A DNA stretch of 64,000 nucleotides. Origin: Epiperipatus broadwayi. Its lineage: Eukaryota; Onychophora; Udeonychophora; Euonychophora; Peripatidae. The stretch is from the NCBI GenBank assembly GCA_028023455.1, contig JAQFVV010012396.1, forward strand, positions 21,204,750 through 21,268,749. The letters are read 5' to 3'. The translations under genes were made by a program, and so were the position numbers. Below the pieces are notes generated by a model, which worked only from the letters and a program-made list of their open reading frames with translations, had not been told where the DNA came from and did not search any database. This document shows, in pieces, positions 25,771 to 36,415 of the stretch; position 1 is the first letter of the stretch, and each line of letters opens with the position of its first letter.

Positions 25771-28526
25771 TTATTCCACAAATATTTTTTATAAAGCTTT
25801 TATAAAAAGTTATGGAGTAACGCGGTCATTCTGCTATACCCCTTTGTAATATAAACTTTTTGTGATACTGTTCAGTCTAATTAATTACATTGGAAATTCT
25901 TATAGAGTCACTTTCTGTAAAAAAAAAAAAAAAAAAACATGTTTTTTTTTAATTAAAAAAATCACCTTTTAATAACAGTTTTATATTTTCAACTTTTAAA
26001 TTCCATATAATCATTGGGTTCTAGTTATAATCTTTATAAATGACTTTTACACACTGATATATATATATATATAAGCAAGTATATAGCAAACTATTTTGAT
26101 TAGACTTACTAAAGGCATAAGAAAGAGTTGTCTGCTTTTTCATAACTGGGGTTTTTGTGTTTAACTGATAACTTTTTTTAAATCGAAGTATATAGTGGTA
26201 ATTATTAAAATAATTTTATAAAAACTTTTTTAAAAAAAATAGAACCAGCATTTCAGTACATAGCCAAATTCAGAATTTTATTTTTCTTAAATTATAAAAA
26301 TGTGTTGACATTTAAATTCTTTATCCTTCTTTTTTTTTTTTTTTATTTATTTACAATTTGTAAAGTTTATTGATTGAGGAGTTTTAAGCAATGTTTTTAC
26401 TACTGATGACTTTTGTAAAATGGAATTTATTTTATGTAACTCTGTTTTTTTTATTTATTAATGGGCCTTTAAAATTTCTATAAGCTCTTTTAATATGTAG
26501 TTATAGTGATTAATGTTTGTCAAAATTTATATTTTGTTGAAATTAATAATCATATTTTGAAAAAAATAATATAATAATAAACAGTTAATAAACTAAATCC
26601 TCAATTAACAACAAAAATGTTTTTTTTTATTTATTTATATAAATTGCCACAAAAGTTAATCTTTTCATTAAATCATTATCTTTGTACTTATTTGTTTTCT
26701 TGTATCCAACTTGTTATTATGCTATTTTATATAATAGAATCATTTATCTTTGCACTATTATTTTAAGAGTAGCATCTTTACTTCTTTCTAACCACTATCA
26801 TCAACGAATTATTGATAAAGAATTTCTCAAAATTAATGCCTTGTTTTTCAGGACTATTATGATTGTAGTACCTAACTTAGCACTAATTTAAAATCTTTTT
26901 TCAATTCTTATTTCTCATTATTACCAAAATGGTTTCTGTTCTCCATTAAATCTATAACTGACCAATCCGTGATTTTGATGGAGTTTTTGTTTGTTGACTA
27001 TTTGTGGAAAAGCCACGTTTTATTTTAGGATTTTTTTTTTTATCACTTTCGTGAATAATTAATTAGCTTTCTCCGAAAAGAAGTTAAATAGCATATTTTA
27101 TTAAGTAATATAAATTTAATACAAAAAATGTAATTGCATAAACGAATTTTATTTAAAAGCAGCAAATTATACTTCTCAACAAATGTTCACTATTGTATAT
27201 TAAAGATTATCAGTAAGAAAATGTTATGAGTTATGTCTAACCTAAAATTTTGAATAATTACTTTAAAACTTAAAACATTCTCATTACTGGAAACTTTCTT
27301 TTGACTAGGACCTTTTCTAAATGATCTTAAATTACTCCATAGCAAATTGAGAAAAGGCCTTTATCACTTTGTCCTGAATATATATATATATATATATATT
27401 TAGTCATATTACAAATATTTTTATTGTTCATATTTATAATTTATAATTGTGCTTTTAATTTTTAGTTTGCCCTCCATAGATTTGTGTTCAGTATCCAAAA
27501 ACATCCTTAATAACAATAAGTTAAAATATAAAATACCTTTAATTATGTCATTGCAAAGAAAACAGCTCCTATTAAAGAACAGCAAAGGACAATCATACAT
27601 GTAAATAATAACTACAAAGAATTTTAATAGTTTTCTATTCCTGATCTATTTTCTAAATAGAATTAGTTACATTTAGCAACAAATTTCAGATTTTTAACTG
27701 TAATGCTATTGATAAATAAGAATCCTAATTCTGTTTGAACCTGAAAAAATTCAAAAGATTTAGCCCAGATCTAAGTTTTAGGCCATAGCCATTGAAGATG
27801 AATATATACAATGGAAAAATAAAGGCCTTAATGATAATGTCATATCATAAATAATCATATATATAATAGAATGACTTTGTAGCACTTATAAAAGTCATGA
27901 ATGAATTTTTTTTGTTTTTTGTCTACATTCTCACCAGAATGACAATGAAATTTGTGAAATATTATATACTTCAATTGTCATCATTTGTTTTTTTTTTTGT
28001 GTGTGTTATTTTAATAATTTTATTATTTATTACAGAATTTTAAAAAAAATGTATTCTGTAAGCTAGTTGCAATTTGTTTTTCATTAATTTTAAAGTATTA
28101 CTCATAACAATCAATAACTATTACATTCTTTATTACAACATTATTTTTTTATTATTTCTTGACTAATGATTTTACTCTCATCATCACTGCAAGGTTTAAC
28201 AAACATTTCTGTCAAAGGATTCTTAAAATAACAGGTAAAGCATCTCAAAAAATATTATTTAAATAACTATCAATAATGTTACCCCATAAAACAACAATCT
28301 ATTTTTGGTTGTAAAACCACAAAATAATGTTTGTTCAAACAATTCCATAACAGCTAAACATTCTCATTTACTTTATTAAGTTTTTAAATTCACTTTAATT
28401 TTAATGAAGTTTTCACTATCATTGCTATGTTTTTATGTTATACTTCGTTATTGTTATACACAGTAACAAAATAAAAACTATTAAGCACCACATGATCATT
28501 ATCTCTTATACTAGCACATAATTGTT
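25771..28526. other. AT-rich intergenic sequence
   Basis: No gene recognised. There are poly-A runs near 25920 and poly-T runs near 26330, plus short (AT)n tracts near 26060 and 27380. The 69-codon frame at 26682-26891 has no family resemblance. Confidence 0.4.
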
Positions 28527-28684
28527 TATAAACAAAGCAAAATTCTTCATACAGTGGTGCCACCCTGGGCCAATCCAGAGTAATCATTAGATAGGGATTT
28601 TATGCACAAGCCTTCTGGCATTCATTGATTACTCTGGTTGGCACAGGGTGGCACTACTGTATGGAGAGTTTTGCTTTGTTTATA
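28527..28684. mobile_element. 158-bp palindrome, outer end of hammerhead-like family 2
   Basis: TATAAACAAAGCAAAA at the left is complemented by TTTTGCTTTGTTTATA at the right. The arms also share CATACAGT(A)GTGCCACCCTG and CCAGAGTAATCA around a ~40-nt centre. The same words in the same order form the outer ends of the long foldback elements at 57.07-57.65 kb and 1.6-2.4 kb. This copy therefore looks like an internally deleted derivative without the ribozyme-like part. Confidence 0.7.
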
Positions 28685-28954
28685 AAATAAAACCTATAAT
28701 CAAATGGTTCATTGCTCAAAGATTCGCAAGAAGTTTAAGCATCAGAAATGATAACTGGTGGCACAATTTATAAATCATATGACCCCTAATCTGCCATATT
28801 ACTAATACAGTAATATACACAAGAAAATATGTAAAATACAATTAAAAATAATTTTTAAGTATAAGAATATTAAACATAAACAGAAAGTAGTGCTTATTGT
28901 ATTCTGTACAATTTATAGTGCTTATCATATTATAAATATTAATAGTAAGAAAAC

Positions 28955-29032
28955 TAAGTCAGACATCACATGACTTAATTAGTTTGTATTGACAAATGTA
29001 ATATAACGAGTTTGCTAATAGTTCATGTTTAG
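28955..29032 (-). repeat. Fragment of the ~430-bp hammerhead-array unit
   Basis: AAGTCAGACATCACATGACTT ... TTGTATTGACAAATGTAA corresponds to AAGTCAGATGTCACATGACTT ... CTTGCATTTACCAATATGTAA at 49347-49397. Only this end of the unit is present; no ribozyme core lies nearby. Confidence 0.5.
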
Positions 29033-29505
29033 TTATAAAATGTTAATGAATATACACAAAATTGGCCAATTTAATCATTAGACATATTTAAAATATTTTT
29101 TATATTTAAACAATACAAGACAGAACATATTTTTAAATGTTTGTAGCCACTTTACATTTAAAACATAAAATGCAAAACACTAATAAATCATATGAATTAT
29201 TCTTTAGACAAAGTTTTTAAGTTTTACTTGAGACATGAGCATGTTTTTCATTTAATGGATGCAAACTGATATGGATTCCAAATTTAGCAAAAACATCATT
29301 TTTATAATATTAAAAAATTAACAAATTTATTTTTAACTGGAATACTAATAATGTTTTGATAATTTTTAATATGTGCCTAGGACATAGTTGGAAATATTGT
29401 TTATTCTCCAATAAATAAATTAATAAATAAATATGAAAGCCTGTTATAATGAGAGTATAAAGTGATATGATGAAAAACAAGTATTTTGGCTCCAAAAAGT
29501 TTTTA

Positions 29506-29513
29506 GTATAAAC
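29506..29513. repeat. hAT target-site duplication, left copy
   Basis: GTATAAAC, 2 bp before the CAGTGG terminus, matches GTATAAAG at 31979-31986 in 7 of 8 positions. TA at the centre fits the nnnTAnnn preference reported for Buster-type hAT elements. Confidence 0.55.
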
Positions 29514-29515
29514 TG

Positions 29516-31978
29516 CAGTGGTAGTCAACCTGGTTCCTACTGCCCACTAGTGGGCATTTTAGCTTTTATGTTGTGCAGTAGGGATTTTTTCCAATACTGA
29601 AGCATTTTCCTTTTTTAAATTTGACTTTTTAAAAAAAAATTCATAGCATTATATAAAAACATTTTCATTAGGTTTTCATAAAATTCCCTGTGACAATTTA
29701 AAATTCTGAAAATATACTATTTTTATCTCCTGCTCATAAGTTTAGTTCACATTATGTAAGTGAAACTAAATGGAGCTATAGTGTGACTGCTAACAAAAGA
29801 GTCTGGTCCCAGAATAGCTCATGCATCTCCCCCCAAACCCAATCCATGATGTGTGAGAAGCATGTGCAGATGATGATTTAAGGTGCAGGCTCTTTTGTTT
29901 GTGGTCACATTGGTCAGTACACAGTTAGATTCATGAAAGTGAGCATGTGCTTACAGCTTCAAACAAAATATTATGAAATATTGTGAGCCCATGTCTCAAA
30001 AAAAAATGCTCATGGCTATTTACTAGAGTATCTAAAGATGGGTTTCATAGAATCTGTTGTAAATAAACAACATCCAATGTGTTTATTTGGTCATAAAACA
30101 TAATCCAATGAGACAATGAAGCCAAGTGGATTGCAAGAACATCTTGCTACAAAGCATCCAAATGATAAAGATGAGCCCATTGAATATTTTCAGGAAATAT
30201 ACAAATAATTTCAAAATCATTCAACAATTGTTGCATTATTTAAGAAACAACATGCAGCAAATGAAGATATATTAATTACCTCTTATTGCATTTCACAATT
30301 AATTACAAAAAGTGGTAAAAGCTATAATATTGGAGAAACTGTAATAATATCTCTATATAAGAATTTCTCTCAACAGTAATGCATCAAGATATTCCTGAAA
30401 TTTTAAAAATGTTGCCCCTAAAGTGACAAATTGAAGAAATGGCAGTTAATGTTGAAAAAAACTTATAAGTATTCTCCAAAACTCTTTTTTTCAATGCAAT
30501 TGGATGATGCTATCATTGAAGATAATAATACTTTATTGGTGGCATATGTACATTATTTTGATGAAAATAATACATTACATAAAGAAATGCTATTCACAAT
30601 AAATCTCATTACAGATACAAAGGATCATCTATATTTAATACTATGAAATCATAAAAAACAAAAATAATATTCCTTTGAATAATATTATTGCATGTATTAC
30701 TGATGGATCATCATTAATGGTAAGCTATTATCATGGATTTGTTGCTTATTGGAAAGAAGTGCCAAATGTTTTATGTACTCATTGTGTGGTGCACAGACAT
30801 CTTGTAGGAAAACATCTAAGTACAAGTCTTCATTAATCATTAACTATAATAATTCAAGCTGTAAACAAGATCAAATCCAATGCAAAAAATGATAGAATGT
30901 TTCAACAGCTTTTCCAGGACAATAATGAAGATTTTAATATGTTACTTTTGCACACAGAAGATCAGTGGCTGTCAAAGAGTACATCTTTGGCTTGTTTTGT
31001 AGCATTATATGATAGTCTCATACAGTTTTTTGTAAGTAATTATGAGACGAATCTGTGTCAACAGTTTGGCAGATATTTTTAAGAGATTTAATGATGTCAA
31101 TTTGCAGCTTCAAGGAGCTAATAAAACTTTTATAGGTTGCCAAAGTATTGTGTCATTATTTATTGACAAACTTGAGCTACTTTGTTATAATTTATTGAAG
31201 AGAAAATTTCATCACTTTCCTGAATTATTATCTATAAAAGATGATGTAACTCCAAAAGATATTGACAGATTCAGTAGCCACCTCAATGAACTTAAATTGG
31301 ACATTGAAAAATGATTTAAAGATATTTTAAAATTGAAGGTGTATGACTGGATGAAAAATCCTTTTACTGCAAATATTGAAGAAGCTGCTACAACTTGCCA
31401 AGAAGAACTGTTAGAAATTAGATATGATGAAGAATGCAAACATAAATTTGATAGGGATGGATATGAAAACCTTTGGCAAAATAAAAAAAATGCCTATCTT
31501 ATATCCAAAAGTGTGGAAAATGATATTTAATTTATTGATACCTTTCCCTACTTCATATCTTGTGGAATCATATTATAAGAAAAGAAAGAAACTGCCTGAA
31601 TATTTCCGAAAGAGATCATTTGTTCCTTACAAAAATTGAGCCAGTTAGCCTCAGAAATCTCATTAATAATTTAATTAATTAAATGTAATTTCATCAGACT
31701 GCATGCTTCTATGTATATAAAGTATAAATAAAAAGATAGATTTAACTACAGTAAGTTGTTTTATAAAGATTTATTCTGACAAACTTAGCGAAAGTCCAAC
31801 ATAAAGTATTTGGCAAGTAATTATTATTATATGCTTTAGCTTGCTGTAACTCTGCTTTAGAATTTTTATAAAGTTATTTCCCTATTCTATAAATCACCAT
31901 TACTAGTGGGCGGTTAGAAAATTTTACTAACAGAGATACAAAAGTGGGCGGTGGGTATAAAAAGTTTGATTACTCCTG
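29516..31978 (+). mobile_element. Buster-type hAT DNA transposon, inactivated
   Basis: This 2.46-kb element starts CAGTGGTAGTCAACCTGG and ends with the complement of CAGGAGTAATCAAAC. It is flanked by the near-identical octamers GTATAAAC and GTATAAAG. Subterminal GCCCACTAGTGGGC-type words occur at both ends (TGCCCACTAGTGGGC on the left, CTAGTGGGCGG and GTGGGCGGTGGG on the right). Between them lies one decayed ZBED-like transposase gene, listed separately. Buster-type hATs have given rise to the vertebrate ZBED5, ZBED8 and ZBED9 (SCAND3) genes. With its frameshifts and stops this copy is non-autonomous, but the termini are clear enough to define its family. Confidence 0.85.
30030..31660 (+). 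pseudogene. hAT (ZBED5/SCAND3-like) transposase pseudogene
   Basis: The pieces read in order but in shifting frames. A BED-finger remnant (PMCLFGHKT ... GLQEHLATKHPND, about 30075-30160) keeps the first Cys and both His, but the second Cys is Gly. EIYKxFQNHST with ISQLITKSGKSYNIGE is at about 30200-30340. The catalytic-core start LFFSMQLDDAIIEDNNTLLV with AYVHYFDE (30480-30570) holds the first catalytic Asp. CTHCVVHRHL is near 30780, followed by the insertion-domain stretch at 30900-31310 (EDQWLSKSTSLACFVALYDS). The hATC end is near 31530-31640: LIPFPTSYLVES, then in another frame NISERDHLFLTKIEPVSL. At least four frame breaks are seen. The open pieces are 30431-30646, 30897-31082, 31042-31314 and 31333-31530. 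Confidence 0.85.
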
Positions 31979-31986
31979 GTATAAAG
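31979..31986. repeat. hAT target-site duplication, right copy
   Basis: GTATAAAG directly follows the CTCCTG terminus and matches the left copy at 29506-29513 with one change. Confidence 0.55.
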
Positions 31987-33149
31987 GATATTATCAGGCT
32001 ATGATGAATTACTCATTGTAATATTCATGCATCTCAATGGTAGTTTGGGCACAATACTTTCAGTCAACTGACTAAACTAATAACTTTATTGTATTACTCA
32101 TCTCTGAATTGATCAACAACTTTAGCTTGATCTAAACCACACTTGAAAATTAAATATTATTAATAATGGTTGCTATTCAATGCTCATCATCATACCTTAA
32201 AAATCACATTTTATGTTCAAGATTCATTTAATATTTAAATGATAATAACCACCAGAAGACACTCCTAAATGATTATGTTGACTTTAATTCTAGAAAAACA
32301 TGTTTAAAAAGTGCAGAAAACGGTAAACAATAAATAAAGAAAGGGTGAGAATTGATATAAATCAATATATAAAAACAAACGCCCATATGTATCACACGTA
32401 TAATTATTTAAATAATTTAAGCATTTAAATTGTTAAAATATTTTATAGAATTTATACAGAACTTTATTTAGAATACAAATACTCAAAAAAAGTAAATAAA
32501 ATATAAAGCAAAACATAAAAAAACTAATCAAACATTTTTGTTATTATAGAATGAATCACATAGTTATTTATTATTTTTAATACTGTTTTTAAAATAACAA
32601 TTAATTTTAAAAATTGCAAAAAAAAATTTTTAGTTATTTTTTTTGCAAAAAATTAAATCTCAAAATTTTATTGTAGAACATGAATATTTATATGAAATTG
32701 GTTTACTTTATTAAAAAATTAAAATCTAGGAGATGGGTTTAAATACTATTTGTGTGTGTGGCGGTATTCTTATTCTCTTTTGTATTTTTCTGTGTTGTTT
32801 AAAATGCTTCATTAATAGTTTTTATTTTATAATTTTAATGTTTAATTTTTTTTTTGTTTTTTTGAAAAAGCAAAAGCCTTTATTAAAAAAATCAGCAGTT
32901 TTAATAATATCTTTTACAATGTGATCTACAAAATTTTATACAAATACCAAAAGAATCTGTCGATACAAGATTCTCCTATAAATAAATAAAAATAATCAAT
33001 CATCATTAACATTATTAGTTTTTTTTTTTCATTATCCCAAAAGTACCTTTTTATAAACATAAAAAAACCCCTCAACGGTTAGACACTAATCACAAAAGTT
33101 TTTATGGACATGGTTTTTGTTAATCATCAATATTACTATCATAACTTTT
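31987..33149. other. AT-rich intergenic sequence
   Basis: No gene recognised. The 63-codon frame at 32733-32924 is Phe, Ile, Cys and Leu rich without a domain match. Confidence 0.4.
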
Positions 33150-33375
33150 AATTAATATCAACCCACTATAGGATAAAGGTCTCTCAACGTTTAGTCCAGT
33201 TTCTGCGATCTATAGCTTTTCTTTTTCACATCACTATCATTCATCTATCTCACATATATTGATTTTTTTTTCTTCAGTCTTTTATAATCTATTGGATTTC
33301 CATTTATGACTTAACTTGATCACCAATTTTCATATTTTGGAAAAATATATTTAGTTCAATTCCATCTTCAACATT

Positions 33376-33530
33376 TTAATTATAGAGGATTTGAATCATG
33401 ACTTTCAAGCTTCCTTCTTCTATTCAATCTATCTCATACAATTAATACACATGACCACACACATGTGAAAAAGATAGATTGGATAGATGAAGGAAGCTTA
33501 AAAGTCTGGGTTCAAATCCCCTATAATTAC
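33376..33530. mobile_element. 155-bp foldback element, GTAATTA-TIR family
   Basis: The arms TTAATTATAGAGGATTTGAA...CTTTCAAGCTTCCTTC and GAAGGAAGCTTAAAAGTCTG...CCCCTATAATTAC pair across the element, with ACATGTGTGTGGTCATGTG near the centre. This is a short, internally deleted relative of 9994-10452. The outward end GGGTTCAAATCCCC is a good Pol III B-box match, giving the arm a tRNA-like look. It sits inside an RTE relic. Confidence 0.75.
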
Positions 33531-33761
33531 ATTTAAACTCCAGAAATATAAAGCTTACATTTATGTAAATATTTCAGCCTTTTAGTTTTTTCAATGAGAA
33601 AAGTAATAGTTATTTCTTTTCTCATTTATATATTTGTGATTTTTATCTCTTCTTATTACTCACAACATACATTTTTTTCTATTCTTTAATGTAAGATCAT
33701 AAGATTCTGCATTTCTTTACTAATAATTATCCAAGTCTCATATTCACAAATAAGTATTGGT

Positions 33762-33961
33762 AAATAAATAATCAATCAAACAAGATTGAAATAAACAACT
33801 ATTAATAACTATATTTAAATATTTATCAAACTGGCTTTCATCTGATGTATATAATAATATCTTGAGAAGGTCTCAATGGAAATGAAAGCCAGTTTGATAA
33901 ATATTTAAATATAGTTATTAATAGTTGTTTATTTCAATCTTGTTTGACTGATTATTTATTT
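33762..33961. mobile_element. 200-bp near-perfect palindrome (80-bp arms)
   Basis: Arms 33762-33841 and 33882-33961 are reverse complements with a single mismatch by eye, around a 40-nt centre that contains its own small hairpin (TTGAGA/TCTCAA). Such arm identity in otherwise eroded surroundings implies a recent origin or gene conversion between the arms. It interrupts RTE-derived sequence. No coding potential; likely a MITE or foldback insertion. Confidence 0.85.
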
Positions 33962-34542
33962 ATGTATTTGTGACAACATTATGGACAAATAAATTATATT
34001 GGATATTTGACCATTATAGTGGTGAAGCATTGGTAACACATAAGTATTAAAATTCTTTTTTTTTAAGAACATAGACATATTTTTTAAAAAATATAAACAC
34101 AATATTAATTTAATTCTATGGGTAATTCCTTCATTAAATTTTTATTTGTAGTAATAATATGATTAATGTGTTTGTAATATTATATATTTTTTAATCTGTT
34201 TTTTTTTTTTTTAATAGAAAAAAATAACAACTTATCTACAGTTTCACTTGTAATAGCAATAACAAATGCAACCTCAAAGATATTTATCAAACATATCAAA
34301 CTTCTCTAAAAAAATATTTTTTAAACTTTTACAATAAAATAATAATTTATAATCGCTAATAATATTCAAGTTTTTAAGTAAAAGTGTGTAATTGATAAAT
34401 CTATAATTTCAAATCCATTTAAATTCAGACTACAACTTAATAAGTATGTCATGAGTTTTGAGGTATGAATAACATAGTTAGTGACTATTTTATGTCTACA
34501 TTCTATAGAAATATTGAAAAAAATTAAAAAAGCCACTAAGTG

Positions 34543-35005
34543 CAGAGTTTCTCAACCTGGGTTACCCTTATCCCCAGGAGGAAGCTTGTTCAGGGGATAC
34601 ACTGAATAGCAGATAAATAAGTATATTATGCTATTAATATATTCCAAAAATAGTTATGTTATCAATATTTCTGGGCTATTGCATGTTGGTACTCTCTGAC
34701 ATCCAGACTAGCAATATTTCAGGTCTCTTTTCAGACATAGATCCAATGAGATTCCATAGAGATTTTTTCTTATTGCAGGGTCCAGTAACTCAAAATTCCC
34801 AATTAAGATTTAAGAAAGATAGTGAAATTGCCAGATTTGCACTCTTTTGAAGCTTGTTCCATGACATCTGCATCTTCTGTGCATGTGCATAACATACAGC
34901 ATGATATACCCTCCAACTGCTTATTTCTTATTATAATAAATAGGGGATACTGAATAATTTACTAAATGCCAAGGGATTACAGGGACCAAAAAGATTGAAC
35001 TATTG
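34543..35005. mobile_element. Nonautonomous hAT-like element (MITE)
   Basis: The left end CAGAGTTTCTCAACCTGGG and the complement of the right end, CAATAGTTCAATCTTTTTGG, are recognisable hAT TIRs (family form CAGTGGTTCTCAACCTGGGG). The GGGATAC words near both ends (34596 and 34946) support one element. The interior is about 460 bp without transposase. No clear 8-bp target duplication remains. Confidence 0.5.
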
Positions 35006-36124
35006 AAATTATCTCTTGTTTAAAATCTCTACTGATTTTTTTTACAATGGTGATGAAAAAGTAAAAGTCCATAAAAAATAAATTCCAGAAAACAATTATT
35101 TAATTGAAACAATGTTTTTAAAATGTTTAAACTGCCGAAATAATGTACAAATTGAAACATAATCCATTACAAATTATGTGTGCACACTTTAACACACATG
35201 CACATTTCAAATTATGGTTCAAGATAATTTGTAATAAAAAATAAAAAATAAATATTGCAGAAATATTAAAAAAAGTTATAACATTTTTCTGAAATTCTTT
35301 GCTTGTGATATTTTATATATTTAAAGATATTTAACTAATATATCATTCAATAAACAGAAAAGACACGTGTTTCACTATTTCAAAAAGATGGACTAATTAA
35401 TCTAAACAAAATAAAATGCCAGGATCTGCGACACAACTAATAGCTAACTAATTTGCATAAATTAGAATACGTCTTCTCATTACTATTGTCTGCACTCAGC
35501 CATTAATATAAAGTCCACGAACTTCGAAAGCGCTTAGCATAGATAAACATATAATTTTTACAATATTAAACTTCTCTAACCTAAGCGTGTTAGTGCAGAA
35601 TTATTGATATTATAAAAGAGTTATGTAATGCATTTACATATGACTACATATAATCTTTTTATGCAAAAATCAAGTTATACAAAACTAGATTTGCTTTCTT
35701 AATATTTGACACATAATTTTAATTTATGGTTATATACTCTTTATTTATATTACAATTATTTTATTTAATAAATATATAAGTTAATAAAAATTTGTTCTGT
35801 TTTTGCTTTTTTCAATATTACTTACTTTAGCTATGACCTGGTTTTTAGTTTTTTTTTAAATAATCATAAGTAGGCATAACATTTTTTCTTTCTTGGAAAA
35901 TCATAACTAATGCAACTAGCGATCCAATATGAGATTTTTTTATTGGAAACATAATTTCCAATGTACTGATCATAAAAATTGATGCAATAGAAGTGATTTA
36001 TATTTAAAAACTTAATATCATTTAATAAAGCCTCAAATCTTTCAATCTCAATGCACAAAGATTGTGATTTCTCAAGGGAAAGAATATCATGCTAATATAA
36101 CATATTCAAAAGTTAAGAAAGATT
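35006..36124. other. AT-rich intergenic sequence
   Basis: No gene recognised; a short less AT-rich patch at 35420-35560 is unexplained. The 64-codon minus frame at 35864-36058 lacks family resemblance. Confidence 0.35.
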
Positions 36125-36415
36125 CATTATAAAATATGATCTGCATCATTATTACAAGAAATGCCTTTGGATACACTACTGATGAAAAATATGTCACAGT
36201 AAAATTATGTTATCACTAATAGAAGAGGTATCATGGTAATATGGTGTGTCCTGCATCATTTATGGTAAAATAATGTGAATACTGGTAGAGGATAATGAGG
36301 CACAAACATTTATAGAGAAGTTGATATTGTAATATAATGTGACATCCATTACTAGGAGAGATGTTATTTTAAAATGATGTGATTTGCACTGTTGGTAGAA
36401 ATGCTATCATACTCA
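36125..36415. repeat. Degenerate tandem repeat, unit ~45 bp
   Basis: Variants of AATATGATGTGA, then a short TGCAT(T/C)A segment, then TAG(T/A)AGA(A/G)ATG and TATCATGGTA recur about six times. Examples are ATGATCTGCATCATTATTAC at 36138, ATGTGACATCCATTACTAGG at 36338 and ATGTGATTTGCACTGTTGGT at 36376. Copies are heavily diverged, with indels. Confidence 0.5.

Larger units (their letters stand above)
33150..34255 (-). mobile_element. RTE 3'-end relic interrupted by two foldback insertions
   Basis: Plus-strand CAACCCACTATAGGATAAAGG followed by TCTCTCAACG... and CACATCACT (33160-33240) aligns with the RTE terminus at 21810-21890 (CAACCCACTATAGAATGAAGG). On the other strand this encodes the conserved C-terminal end of the polyprotein. 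Similarity resumes at about 33590-33760 (TCTCTTCTTATTACTC; AAGTCTCATATTCACAAATAAG) and again at 34045-34200 (GTAATAATATGATTAATGTGTTTG). The breaks coincide with the palindromes 33376-33530 and 33762-33961. They are best read as insertions into an older RTE copy. Confidence 0.65.

Noticed and set aside
33842-33881. CTGATG in the centre of the 33.8-kb palindrome as a ribozyme core
   Set aside because: There is no GAAA box or cleavage triplet in the right place. The following bases form an ordinary 6-bp hairpin instead.
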